The notes: a model not told the origin generated them from the sequence alone. 45,196 nucleotides of DNA from Acetatifactor muris (GCA_023664365.1 JAMPFR010000023.1:1-45196), one strand, 5' to 3'; shown: positions 31,969-40,895, counted from the stretch's first letter. Translations and numbers: made by a program.

Positions 31969-33336
31969 TTAATCCGCATATTTCATCAGCGCGGCAACAA
32001 TATCGGGATAAAGGAATCTTCCGCTGCGCCTGTAATACAGCCCGAAATTTTCACCGTCTCCCGTAAAGGCATTGTTGTCCCACCAGAGGCAGCTCATTCC
32101 CCTGGCCCTTGCCGCCGCCACATAATAGGCGGCATGGTCGATACGGGCCTGCAGATTCTGCCCCTTATCCCTGGAGCCGAACTCTCCGATAATGACCGGA
32201 ACGCCGTTGCTGATGAACTTCGTATAAAGCCTGTCCATAAAACTGTTTATATCCGCTACGGATCCTGGGCTGTCGGAATCAAATTCCGCCGTGCTGCCGC
32301 TCTCTCCCTCTGCCTGCAGGGCAAAATTATAGGGAGTGTAGGCATGTACGGAGACAATCAGCTTATCCTCCACACCCTCCGCATCTGTGGGCAGTACAAA
32401 GCCGCTGTTCAGCGCCCCGTCCGGGGAAGCGTCATAGCCCGGCACCATCAGATAGCGGTTCAGGTTGCTGCCGCCGGCGGCCCGGACAGTATTTACAAAT
32501 TCCTGATTAATCCGGTTGATACAGGAAATGGCGTCCTTGCATTCTTCCGCACCGGCGTTAATCCACCACTCATACTGAGATCCCACCAGCCTGGGCTCGT
32601 TCATGCACTCAAAAATCAAATGCTGATCATACTCTCCAAACCGTCTGCAGAGCTGTTCCCAGACAGTGGTAATATACCGGATGGACTGCTCCAGATGGGC
32701 GCTGTCCGGATACATGAAGCTCTCGCTGTTGTCATGGTGGATGTTCAGTATAACGTACATCCCGTTATCATAGGCATAATCCACCACCTCCTGCACCCGA
32801 TCCAGCCAGGCTTCGGAAATCCGGTAATCCTCGTCCACATGGTTATGCCAGCTCACCGGGATCCGCACACTGTTGAAGCCCGCCGCCTGAATATCGTCAA
32901 TCATGTCCTTTGTGGTCGCAATGCCGCACCAGGCAGTCTCAATGTCCAGTTCGCTGCTTACGATTCCGTCATTGAAGGCATCAAAGGTATTGCCCAGGAT
33001 CCAGCCTATCTTCATATCCCGCACGAACCGGAAAGCCTCCGTATCCGGCACCTCAAAAGGCTCTATGTTTACCTCCGGAATCTGATACTGAGATTCTCCC
33101 GGACCGGAATCCCCTTCGCTGCCTGCAGCGCCGGAGCTGCTCTCCGCTTCCGCACCGATGTCACGGATGCCACTGTCATCCGTGATACTGTCGTCCATGC
33201 TGTCCATGACCGTGCCGTCCATGGCCGCTCCATCCCCTGCCGATCCGGCTCCGTTTCGGCTGCCGCAGCCGGTAAATGCACCCGCCAGCAACGCCCCGCA
33301 CAGCAGTGCTGCCGTCAGTTTTTTCATATTTTTCAT
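31969..33336 (-). CDS. Secreted GH5-family cellulase-like lipoprotein
   Basis: The 455-residue product has a lipoprotein signal peptide ending AFTGC with lipidated C24, a low-complexity acidic linker (25-90) and a glycoside hydrolase family 5 barrel. The motifs are GWILGNTFDA (111-120), SVRIPVSWHNH (156-166), acid/base E247 (FECMNEP) and nucleophile E385 (IIGEFG). The GW-LGNT-DA motif resembles GH5 endoglucanases acting on beta-glucans, xyloglucan or mannan; the substrate is not certain. It is anchored outside the membrane. It may be cotranscribed with the ABC genes 66 bp downstream, as no terminator separates them. Confidence 0.92.
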   Translation of the reverse strand: MKNMKKLTAALLCGALLAGAFTGCGSRNGAGSAGDGAAMDGTVMDSMDDSITDDSGIRDIGAEAESSSGAAGSEGDSGPGESQYQIPEVNIEPFEVPDTEAFRFVRDMKIGWILGNTFDAFNDGIVSSELDIETAWCGIATTKDMIDDIQAAGFNSVRIPVSWHNHVDEDYRISEAWLDRVQEVVDYAYDNGMYVILNIHHDNSESFMYPDSAHLEQSIRYITTVWEQLCRRFGEYDQHLIFECMNEPRLVGSQYEWWINAGAEECKDAISCINRINQEFVNTVRAAGGSNLNRYLMVPGYDASPDGALNSGFVLPTDAEGVEDKLIVSVHAYTPYNFALQAEGESGSTAEFDSDSPGSVADINSFMDRLYTKFISNGVPVIIGEFGSRDKGQNLQARIDHAAYYVAAARARGMSCLWWDNNAFTGDGENFGLYYRRSGRFLYPDIVAALMKYAD

Positions 33337-33360
33337 CGTCTCTTCCTCCTATGCTGCTTT

Positions 33361-33366
33361 ATTATA
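33361..33366 (-). promoter_or_regulatory. Candidate -10 box for the GH5 gene
   Basis: A perfect TATAAT on the minus strand lies 25 bp before the GH5 start codon. The -35 at 17-bp spacing (TTATTT) is poor, so an activator may be needed, or the true promoter may differ. Confidence 0.45.
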
Positions 33367-33420
33367 CTAGCCTGTCCCGGGAAAATAAATAGGAAAATAG
33401 GTGCTTTTTATGTATAGATA

Positions 33421-33429
33421 TGGTATACT
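33421..33429 (+). promoter_or_regulatory. Extended -10 promoter for the CZB chemoreceptor gene
   Basis: TGGTATACT (33421-33429) is a TGn-extended -10 box 28 bp before the start codon; no good -35 precedes it, as expected of extended -10 promoters. It is divergent from the GH5 -10 box 55 bp away. Confidence 0.5.
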
Positions 33430-33456
33430 GATAAAAACCGGAAAAGAGGGTTACAC

Positions 33457-34851
33457 ATGAAGAAAAAAACATCCCCGCAACTGTTAAACGCTGACAAGGC
33501 TGCCCTTCTCGCCTGCATGGACAAGGTCATGGAGGGCGACTGTTCTCTGTCCTCGCCTGTTCCTTTTCAGGATACGGAGCTGGAGCAGAAGTGGAAGCAA
33601 TTTATGCTGTATATTTTAAATGCAAACAACAAATCTGCCATGCAGCTGAATGATTCCATGACGGTCATCGGGGACAGCTCCTGTGTCAAGGTCATGTTGG
33701 ATCAGGTGTCCAGCCAGTCCCTTGCCATCGAAGAAATGAATCACTCCAGCCAGGAGCTGGGGGACTCTATCCTGAATATCCAGGAATCTGTTTCCGGCAT
33801 CCGCGACAGTTCAAGGGATCTCACGGATACCACCAACACCTGCATCCGCCAGCTGGACGACAGCATTCATGTAATAGATGATTCTTCCGGCCAAATCCAG
33901 CAGATCAACGGCCAGATATCCGATTTTAAGGAAAAGGCGGTTCAGATTACCGATATTGTGGACATGGTGAAGAAGCTTGCCAGCAAAAGCAGTCTGCTGG
34001 CTCTGAACGCATCCATTGAAGCCGCCCGGGCCGGACAGGCCGGAAGGGGCTTTTCCGTGGTGGCGGGACAGATGCAGGATCTCGCCGCAAATACCTCCGC
34101 CTCCGCCGACGAAATCAATCAGTATGTAGGCGAGCTGATGTCCGGGATTGACACTCTGGCAAGTTCCGTACAATCCGCCACCGCCTGCCTGCAGAGCGGC
34201 AACGAAGCGATTCACCACTCTGTTGAAAGTGTGGATACCATGGGGCAGAAGATTTCCTTCATCGCGGAAAAAATCGACCTTATCAACGATGAAATCCGCA
34301 ACCAGTCCGGGCTGACCCAGTCCTTCGTAAAAGCGGTGGAAGCTCTTGACTCCAATTACGAAACCCTCTCCAGAGAATGTCTGGACACCGGCGTGCACCT
34401 CTACCGCATTTCACGGAGCATAGACACTATCAGAACCGCCGTGGCAAAGGGCACCTCCAGGCTTTTCCCCCAGGACTGGCTCACCGTCTATGCCGTTGAT
34501 CACCTGATTTTCACCTGGCGCCTGTATAACAATCTGGCCGGGTTTGAGACGCTGAAAATAACCCAGCTCAACAATCCGAAGGGCTGTAAGTTCGGCAAAT
34601 GGGCAGTTTCCCAAACCGACCGGCGTATTACCGACAGCCGGGAGTTCAAGCAGGCAGTCAGCTGCCATGAGGAGCTGCACCGCTGCGCCTGCGATTCCTG
34701 GAATGCCAAGGACAACGGCGACAAAGAAGAGGCCCTGCGGCATTTCCACAAGGCCCTTGAGATTTACGGGCGTTTTTCCGCCGCTATCGACAGCCTGAAA
34801 AAGCTTCTGGCTGCAAACGGAGATAAAGAATATACGGATATTAAAGCCTGA
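33457..34851 (+). CDS. Soluble chemoreceptor with C-terminal zinc-binding CZB domain
   Basis: This 464-residue receptor has no membrane helix. A signalling coiled coil with tip [24 protein letters not shown] (about 180-203) is followed by a CZB domain (about 340-455). The CZB zinc ligands are all in place: H349, C377 in CKFGKW, and H404 and H408 in CHEELH. CZB domains sense zinc or oxidants such as hypochlorite in other bacteria; here that is inferred. The receptor is short in its methylation helices and could act on c-di-GMP or chemotaxis signalling. It converges on the SGNH gene with 11 nt between stops. Confidence 0.92.
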   Translation: MKKKTSPQLLNADKAALLACMDKVMEGDCSLSSPVPFQDTELEQKWKQFMLYILNANNKSAMQLNDSMTVIGDSSCVKVMLDQVSSQSLAIEEMNHSSQELGDSILNIQESVSGIRDSSRDLTDTTNTCIRQLDDSIHVIDDSSGQIQQINGQISDFKEKAVQITDIVDMVKKLASKSSLLALNASIEAARAGQAGRGFSVVAGQMQDLAANTSASADEINQYVGELMSGIDTLASSVQSATACLQSGNEAIHHSVESVDTMGQKISFIAEKIDLINDEIRNQSGLTQSFVKAVEALDSNYETLSRECLDTGVHLYRISRSIDTIRTAVAKGTSRLFPQDWLTVYAVDHLIFTWRLYNNLAGFETLKITQLNNPKGCKFGKWAVSQTDRRITDSREFKQAVSCHEELHRCACDSWNAKDNGDKEEALRHFHKALEIYGRFSAAIDSLKKLLAANGDKEYTDIKA

Positions 34852-34862
34852 TACCGAAAGCC

Positions 34863-36269
34863 TTATTGAATTTCTTTTGTAAGAATCACCTTATTCTCTA
34901 TATTGTCATACAGGATAATCTGAAGGCCGGAGCCCGTATTTCCATAAGCGGCTCCGTCAATCAGAATATTGTTGTCTGTAAAATCCCCCTGCCAGCATAC
35001 CTTTAAGGTATCTGTTTCACTCAGGTCTGTGATGCATGCGCTTTCGGGCGCATTCTCGCACAGCCTTGTCAATTCTCCGTTCCGGTACAGCCACTTGCCG
35101 CCCTGCATATAATCCTCATAGTACATATCAAACGCAGCGACACAGTCATAAATCCTGTCACCGGAATCCATATAAGCCCCCTCCAGGCTTAAAATACAGG
35201 TTATCTCCGGAATTTCCGTCAACAGGGAAATATATTCCCCCAGGTCAGTGATATGGGCCAGCTGATCCAGCATCTCTATCTGATGATACCTTTCCAGCGC
35301 CTTATCCCATTGGTAATATCTCCCGTCATTCCTTCTGTCCGGCAGCTCATACCGGGCCGTAATATAGTCTCCCAAATATTCCGTAAGCTTTGCGGCTCCC
35401 CGGGCATTCAGATGCTCCGGATCCGCCCAGTCCGTGGCGGCGCAGATATCCGTCTCCGCCAGCTCCGTCAGATCCAGAAACGTGACCTCCTTTTCCGATA
35501 TATACTCCCTGAAGCCGTTTATAATCGCCTGCTTATCATCCCCCCGAGGCCAGGGAATCAGCATGAAAATCAATTCAAAATCTTCCTCCTCGGAAAGGGC
35601 AATCATATTCTCAACCCATTCCCTGTTCTGCTCGCTCAAGGGCTCCACGGTTTCGCACCGGTTCACGCCGCTGCCCTCCTCCACCGCATACACGTTCCAT
35701 GTCAGCAGGGAGCCCCTTCCGATCCTGTTAGGCTCATAGGACAGAAAGTCAAATTCCTTCAATTCCCTGTACCTGGTGTGGACGACAGGCCACCTTGCCA
35801 GAAGCTCCTCTCTGGTCTCCTGTTCCGGGTATGTCATTATATGTTCCATGGAATTCAGGGAAACCTTCATGGAAAGATAGTTTCTGTACACGTTGCTTTC
35901 CACCATATGCTTTTCGTAGCAGATTCCGTATATGTCCGCCACCACCACTTCAGGGTGCTGGGTTTTTAAAAGCTCCTTTAACTGGTAATAAGCGCTGGTT
36001 CTGTCCTGGGCAGAAACAGCCAGATCAAAGCCTGCAATCCCCCTCTCCTCCCAGAGCAGCTCCGGATGAATTCCCGAATAGCAATGGCTGCTGCCCACAA
36101 ACACCAGGTCAATCAGCCCCTCATCTGTATTATATAACTGATCTATGGAAGAAAGATAGCCTCCCGTGGTATCCTTCCACCTCAGCACATCATATACCTT
36201 ATGCAGACAAACCGCTGCAATTATAATAAACCCCAGTACGGCGGCCGTTCTTGTAATGATCCGTTTCAA
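34863..36269 (-). CDS. SGNH-hydrolase-like membrane protein, MBOAT partner
   Basis: The 468-residue product has one N-terminal membrane helix (about 11-26) and an outer SGNH-like domain with the nucleophile block FVGSSHCYSG (58-66) and the late DPEHLNARG block carrying the Asp-His pair. A second beta-rich region fills the C-terminus. The start is TTG (36269-36267), chosen because GGAGGG lies 9 nt upstream and the upstream frame lies inside the MBOAT gene. DltD/AlgX-type proteins work with an adjacent MBOAT acyltransferase to acylate polymers outside the membrane; the 16-nt spacing to the MBOAT gene supports this role. Confidence 0.82.
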   Translation of the reverse strand: MKRIITRTAAVLGFIIIAAVCLHKVYDVLRWKDTTGGYLSSIDQLYNTDEGLIDLVFVGSSHCYSGIHPELLWEERGIAGFDLAVSAQDRTSAYYQLKELLKTQHPEVVVADIYGICYEKHMVESNVYRNYLSMKVSLNSMEHIMTYPEQETREELLARWPVVHTRYRELKEFDFLSYEPNRIGRGSLLTWNVYAVEEGSGVNRCETVEPLSEQNREWVENMIALSEEEDFELIFMLIPWPRGDDKQAIINGFREYISEKEVTFLDLTELAETDICAATDWADPEHLNARGAAKLTEYLGDYITARYELPDRRNDGRYYQWDKALERYHQIEMLDQLAHITDLGEYISLLTEIPEITCILSLEGAYMDSGDRIYDCVAAFDMYYEDYMQGGKWLYRNGELTRLCENAPESACITDLSETDTLKVCWQGDFTDNNILIDGAAYGNTGSGLQIILYDNIENKVILTKEIQ

Positions 36270-36285
36270 AGCAGCATCCCTCCCG

Positions 36286-37770
36286 CTAAAACTGAAAATA
36301 AATAAACTGATTAGAATCAAAGTTAATTCCATACTCTCCGTAAACCAGCACCAGCACAATCAGCAGAAGCAATACCGCATACTGAAACCACAGATTCTGC
36401 TTTATCAGAAAGTCTCCAAGATTCACATTCTTCTTATACCGAAGCAGGTCCACTGCAAATAATATAAGCAGCGCCGCCGCTAAAATCCCCCACTCTCTTC
36501 TGTCAATTCCGTAGCTGAAAAGGCTTTCGTTAAAAAGCACCCAGGGATTAAACCTTGTAAACATCCGATTGAGAAATAATCCAAGCTGCTCCACGCTTTC
36601 CGCCCGGAAAAAAATCCATGCAAAATCCACCAGGGCAAAGGTTGTGACTATTTTTCCGAATTTATAGCTGAAGACCTCCGTCCTGACCTTCATAATATCA
36701 TTGACCTTTTTCCTGACCGGCTTCAGCAGATCGCCGATCACCTGATACAGGCCGTGAATCCCGCCCCAGATAATAAAGGTCCAGGCGGCCCCGTGCCAGA
36801 GTCCGCTGACCGAAAACGTAACCATAAGGTTAAAGTATTTCCTGATTTTTCCTTTTCTGTTCCCGCCCAAAGGAATATAAAGATAGTCTCTGAACCATGT
36901 GCTCAGGGATATGTGCCAGCGATGCCAGAAATCTCCGATGCTCTCTGCAAAGTAAGGGGCATTGAAATTCTCGGTCAGTTCAAAGCCCATGATTTTCGCA
37001 GCTCCGATGGCTATGGCTGAGTATCCGGCAAAATCCCCGTAAATCTGAATGGCGAACCCCACGGCCGCAAGTACCGTCTCAACGGTTCCCATCCTGTATA
37101 GTTCAGCGAAAACCCCGTCTACGAAAACGGCAATCCTGTCCGCAATAACCATTTTCATAAAGAAACCCCAGAGCATAAGCGCAAAGCCGCTGACAAATTT
37201 GTCAAAGGAAACCATTCTTTTCCTGCAGGATTCATTGATCTGACGCAGCAGGTTCTCTGTCTTTTCAATGGGCCCTGCCACAAGCTGGGGGAAAAAGCTG
37301 ACAAAGAGAGCATATTTCAGAAAATTTTTCTCCGGAACTGCCTTGCCTCTGTATACATCCATGGTGTAGCTCAGCGCCTGAAAAGTGTAAAAAGAAATAC
37401 CCACCGGCAGGAGAAAGCTGAACGGGTTGTCAATCAGCCGGATATGCGCCGCTGCCAGCACCTTGTTAAGGTTGTGAAGGAAAAAGTCAAAATATTTATA
37501 AAATCCCAACACCGAAAGGTTGGCAAGAAAAGAAAACGCCACCACCAGCTTCCTTTGCCTTACCCCCGACAGCCTGCCGATCAATAGCCCGCTGAAATAG
37601 GTAATGACCGTAGAAAACAGTATCAGCAAAGCATACTTTGCATTCCAGGACATGTAAAAATAATAACTGGCAATCAGCAGCCAGATATATTTCACTTTCT
37701 TTGGAACAATGAAATAAATCAATACAACAATCGGAAAAAAGATTAAAAAATTCAAAGAGTTAAAAAGCAT
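36286..37770 (-). CDS. MBOAT-family O-acyltransferase (AlgI/DltB-like)
   Basis: The 494-residue protein has about 11 membrane helices. It carries the MBOAT signatures FPQLVAGPIEK, FWHRWHISLSTWFRDYLYIP with H286, and the catalytic H326 in GLWHGAAW. AlgI-type members pass acetyl groups across the membrane for O-acetylation of exopolysaccharide; DltB-type members pass D-alanine to teichoic acids. No dltA or dltC is present, so polysaccharide or cell-wall O-acetylation is more likely. The start at 37770 follows AAGGGG; an ATG seven codons upstream was rejected. Confidence 0.92.
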   Translation of the reverse strand: MLFNSLNFLIFFPIVVLIYFIVPKKVKYIWLLIASYYFYMSWNAKYALLILFSTVITYFSGLLIGRLSGVRQRKLVVAFSFLANLSVLGFYKYFDFFLHNLNKVLAAAHIRLIDNPFSFLLPVGISFYTFQALSYTMDVYRGKAVPEKNFLKYALFVSFFPQLVAGPIEKTENLLRQINESCRKRMVSFDKFVSGFALMLWGFFMKMVIADRIAVFVDGVFAELYRMGTVETVLAAVGFAIQIYGDFAGYSAIAIGAAKIMGFELTENFNAPYFAESIGDFWHRWHISLSTWFRDYLYIPLGGNRKGKIRKYFNLMVTFSVSGLWHGAAWTFIIWGGIHGLYQVIGDLLKPVRKKVNDIMKVRTEVFSYKFGKIVTTFALVDFAWIFFRAESVEQLGLFLNRMFTRFNPWVLFNESLFSYGIDRREWGILAAALLILFAVDLLRYKKNVNLGDFLIKQNLWFQYAVLLLLIVLVLVYGEYGINFDSNQFIYFQF

Positions 37771-37835
37771 TCCCGCTTCCCCTTCCAGCATCTGTATTAT
37801 GATTCCCGGCCCCCAATACTTTCCTTTTCATTCCT

Positions 37836-40073
37836 TCAGGCTCTGACCCATACCGTCATCTCGCCCTCTCCCCGATTGTTCCAGGCGTAGTAGGGCACAA
37901 AGGTCAGGGTTACCGGCTCTTCCGCGGGCGCGGCATACTCCCTGTACAGCCCCTCTCCTTCGGCGCTGTCCGCCTGCCGTTTCCCCGGCGCCTTCAAAAT
38001 CCGCATCTCATGTCCCAGCTCCCGGGAAGCCTCCACCGTCACGCCGGGCAGACCGTCCCCCGCACCTCCATTCGGCGCGCCGGAAACGCCGGCCTGCTTG
38101 GCTCCGTCCTGCCCTGCTCCTGCCTGCCCGGCGCTTTCCGGGTCTGTGCCGCAGATTTTCTCCATATCCGCCTTCAGCAGATGCAGATTCCTGCCATTGT
38201 CAATTTCCTCCATACAATAACATATGGGGCCTCTGGTAAAGGCCACCTTTCCCGCATCCTCCCGCACCTTTGTATTCGCCGCCATGCAGCGTACCTCCAT
38301 GGGAAAATGCAGGCGTATCTCATCACCGTCCCGCCATTCTCCGGTCAGATACAAATAGCCCCGTTCCAACCGGATTGACACTCCCTGCTCCGGCATAAAC
38401 TGCTGAGCCGTGTCCCGTAAAACCCCCTTCTCCACTCCGCAGCCGGAAAGAGTCATACCGTTTCTGCGAACCTCCGCATCGGCTTTTCCACACCAGCCGG
38501 GTACGCGAAACGCCAAGGTTCCCCGGACTCCGCCTTCCGTATGCAGAACTGCCTTCACATCTCCGTCCCAGGGGAAGCCGCTCTCCAGCTTCATGTCCAG
38601 TACAGCCCCGTTTAAGGTACAGCTGACCCTGCTGCCTGCGTACAGGTGGGTGTACAGGGTGCTCTCGCTCTTTGTGTACACATAAGCCCCGAAGGAGCTG
38701 ACGATCCGGGCAATATTGGGCGGACAGCAGGCACAGCCGAACCATTTCTGCCGGACCGGCTTCACATGATACTTCCGCTCATCCCGTTTACACGCCTCCG
38801 GCAGCACCTCCAGCGGGTTCACATAAAAGAAGCTTTTCCCGTCCAGGGCCATGCCCGCCAGCACCGTATTGTAAAGGGCCTGCTCCATCACATCCCCGTA
38901 GCGGCTGTCCGCCCGGATCTCCAGCATTCTTCTGGCAAAAAAGGCAAGCCCGATGGCCGCGCAGGTCTCTGAGTAAGCCGTATCGTTGGGAAGGTCATAG
39001 CCGAAGGAAAACGCCTCTCCCATGTGGGTAGCCCCGATTCCTCCGGTAATGTACAGCTTTTCCTTTGTAATATTGTCCCATAGCCGCTCACAGGCCGCAA
39101 ACAGGGCCTCGTCCTCCGTAAGCCTTGCCACATCCGCCATACCGCTGTAAAGATAGACGGCGCGAACCGCGTGCCCCGTGGCCTCAGACTGCTCCCGCAC
39201 AGGCGCGTGGGCCTGGTGATACCAGTGTCTGGTTTCTTCCGGATCCGGCGTCCTGTAATTTCTGCCCTCATGCTCCGCCCGTTCCTTTTCCTCCAGATCA
39301 AAATAATAGGGCTTTGTCCCCCTCCTATCCAGGAAAAACTTTCCAAGCTCCAGGTACTTCTGCTCTCCCGTGACCTCATAAAGCCTGGCCAGCGCCATTT
39401 CCGCAATCTCATGTCCGGGATAGCCCTTACACTTTCCTTCCTCGTATCCGAACCGGGAAAAGATGAAATCCGCGTATCGCTCCGCCGCCTTCAGCAGCTT
39501 GTCCTTGCCCGTCGCCTGCCAGTACGCCACCGCTCCTTCCACCAGATGTCCGAAGCAGTACAGCTCATGGTGATCCCGAAGATTCGTAAAAATCCTGTCC
39601 ATACCGTTGATAATATAATAAGTATCCAGATAACCGTTCTCTGCCTGGGCAGCGCACACAATGTCAACGGCTTCATCCGCTGTCTTCTCCAGCTCCGGAT
39701 CCGGATGGTTTATCAGGGAATAGCCCACTGCTTCAATCCACTTTGCAAAATCGCTGTCCTGAAACACAAATCCGTAAAATTTATCCGGGTCAGGATTCTG
39801 CGGATCTTCAGGCAGCGCCTCAAAGCCCCGGAAGGTATAGGCCGGGGCCGCAAAATTTGCCCCCTGCTCCCGTTTCTCCCGCATCAGCCGCCCTGCCACC
39901 TTAAAATTGCGCATACAGAAGCTTGGCGCCGCATCCGGGATCCGGTCGTTCAGCGCTTCCCACTGATAGGGAATCACTTCCTTCCGCACCAGCTCCTGCT
40001 CCCTGCCCCAGAATGCATCCGTAATCCGTACCTGTTTTAAGTCCAAAGGACTGCTGAAATCTTCCTGCCTCAT
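37836..40073 (-). CDS. GH127 beta-L-arabinofuranosidase
   Basis: GH127 enzymes remove beta-L-arabinofuranose from plant cell-wall glycoproteins and oligosaccharides, using a zinc-bound cysteine nucleophile. The 745-residue chain has E353 (MGEAF), E369 and C371 (SETCA), and the C447-A-C449-C450 cluster in WFGCACCPPNIAR, matching the zinc site of Bifidobacterium HypBA1. There is no signal peptide, so it acts on imported sugars. It is about 90 residues longer than HypBA1, partly due to a Gly/Ala-rich insert at about 645-676. An AGGAGG site precedes the ATG. It leads the MBOAT-SGNH pair with a 65-nt gap. Confidence 0.92.
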   Translation of the reverse strand: MRQEDFSSPLDLKQVRITDAFWGREQELVRKEVIPYQWEALNDRIPDAAPSFCMRNFKVAGRLMREKREQGANFAAPAYTFRGFEALPEDPQNPDPDKFYGFVFQDSDFAKWIEAVGYSLINHPDPELEKTADEAVDIVCAAQAENGYLDTYYIINGMDRIFTNLRDHHELYCFGHLVEGAVAYWQATGKDKLLKAAERYADFIFSRFGYEEGKCKGYPGHEIAEMALARLYEVTGEQKYLELGKFFLDRRGTKPYYFDLEEKERAEHEGRNYRTPDPEETRHWYHQAHAPVREQSEATGHAVRAVYLYSGMADVARLTEDEALFAACERLWDNITKEKLYITGGIGATHMGEAFSFGYDLPNDTAYSETCAAIGLAFFARRMLEIRADSRYGDVMEQALYNTVLAGMALDGKSFFYVNPLEVLPEACKRDERKYHVKPVRQKWFGCACCPPNIARIVSSFGAYVYTKSESTLYTHLYAGSRVSCTLNGAVLDMKLESGFPWDGDVKAVLHTEGGVRGTLAFRVPGWCGKADAEVRRNGMTLSGCGVEKGVLRDTAQQFMPEQGVSIRLERGYLYLTGEWRDGDEIRLHFPMEVRCMAANTKVREDAGKVAFTRGPICYCMEEIDNGRNLHLLKADMEKICGTDPESAGQAGAGQDGAKQAGVSGAPNGGAGDGLPGVTVEASRELGHEMRILKAPGKRQADSAEGEGLYREYAAPAEEPVTLTFVPYYAWNNRGEGEMTVWVRA

Positions 40074-40115
40074 GTCCCTGCCTCCTGCTTTCGCGCGGTT
40101 GTCTCATCTGCAAAT

Positions 40116-40124
40116 AGTATAACA
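40116..40124 (-). promoter_or_regulatory. Extended -10 promoter for the GH127 gene
   Basis: TGTTATACT on the minus strand (40124-40116) is an extended -10 box 43 bp before the start codon. No -35 is recognisable. The remaining 40125-40231 stretch is AT-rich with nothing else identified. Confidence 0.5.
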
Positions 40125-40231
40125 CACCCTGCAAATTTTGGATAGATATTGTAATAAAGAGTTCAGATTTTAAAAATAACTTTCATTAATGCTATGTACT
40201 TATTGCGGCTGTCACTTATTTTAATTTCCTA

Positions 40232-40260
40232 TTTACAATCACAAACCAACATGTTATACT
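40232..40260 (+). promoter_or_regulatory. Sigma-A promoter of the small cysteine-rich gene
   Basis: TTTACA (40232-40237) and TATACT (40255-40260) are 17 bp apart, 37 bp before the ATG. It is divergent from the GH127 promoter. Confidence 0.65.
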
Positions 40261-40297
40261 ATATATAATAATCAGGAAAACAAGAAAGGGAAAAAAT

Positions 40298-40666
40298 ATG
40301 AAACGAAAAACCAGTATATTATTATCCGGCCTCATCTGTATCTGTATATTTGCTTATAGCATATTACCTGTGCAGGCTGCACAAACTGCACTTTGTCCGC
40401 ACACACTGTGCCGTACTGATGATATTGTTCGTCTAACAGGAAATATAATCTATAACGAAAGTGGACACGAAATAGAATATGGTATAGAAAACATCTGTGG
40501 CAATTGTGGTTACAGATTCTTTACAGATTTAAAATATATACATGAAACTCATCATTGGAACAATGATGCGTGGTATCGTACAACGGATGAAAACGGAAAT
40601 GAATATTTTTATACCAACTGTACTACACCCGGCTGCAATTATAGGAAAATAAGAATATATTATTAA
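40298..40666 (+). CDS. Small secreted six-cysteine protein of unknown function
   Basis: I do not recognise this family. The 122-residue product has a signal peptide (1-27, ending VQA-A) and a mature part of about 95 residues with six cysteines: C33/C38 (CPHTLC), C67/C70 (CGNCG) and C108/C113. The paired spacing suggests one or two zinc ribbons or three disulfides. The gene is much richer in A+T than its neighbours, with its own promoter and a strong terminator, suggesting a recently acquired cassette. An AAAGGG ribosome binding site lies 8 nt upstream. Translation is likely, function unknown. Confidence 0.75.
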   Translation: MKRKTSILLSGLICICIFAYSILPVQAAQTALCPHTLCRTDDIVRLTGNIIYNESGHEIEYGIENICGNCGYRFFTDLKYIHETHHWNNDAWYRTTDENGNEYFYTNCTTPGCNYRKIRIYY

Positions 40667-40772
40667 GTGTTACATTTGCCCGGTTAATCCATTCCTTTTT
40701 ATGAACCAGATCACTACTTTCCTGTTTGCAGCAAATAACCAAATCTGTCATTTTATTATACAACGCAACGCT

Positions 40773-40800
40773 AAAGGGGATAATATTAATATCCCCTTTT
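40773..40800 (+). terminator. Rho-independent terminator after the small gene
   Basis: AAAGGGGATA (40773-40782) pairs perfectly with TATCCCCTTT (40790-40799) around a 7-nt loop, ending in TTTT. The preceding 106 bp after the stop codon are AT-rich and non-coding. The A-run on the other side would let it act in both directions. Confidence 0.85.
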
Positions 40801-40867
40801 AATAAATTTACAAGATACCAATTTGTGAATGGAACACATTACTTATGCATATTTGTCTGTATTCATA

Positions 40868-40880
40868 AACGGAAACCGTT
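40868..40880. promoter_or_regulatory. Small inverted repeat before the solute-binding gene
   Basis: AACGG-AAA-CCGTT (40868-40880) lies directly upstream of the GAGAGGA ribosome binding site of the solute-binding protein gene. It could be a regulator site or a short mRNA hairpin. It fits a catabolite repression (cre) consensus poorly. I see no convincing promoter between the terminator at 40800 and this repeat. Confidence 0.4.
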
Positions 40881-40895
40881 GAGAGGAACTATTCT

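Noticed and set aside
31939-33417. 492-codon open frame opposite the GH5 gene
   Set aside because: Antisense shadow of a gene with both catalytic glutamates; no domain recognised in it.
40868-40880. CcpA cre site before the solute-binding protein gene
   Set aside because: The inverted repeat AACGG-AAA-CCGTT lacks the TG...CA ends and central CG of a cre site.
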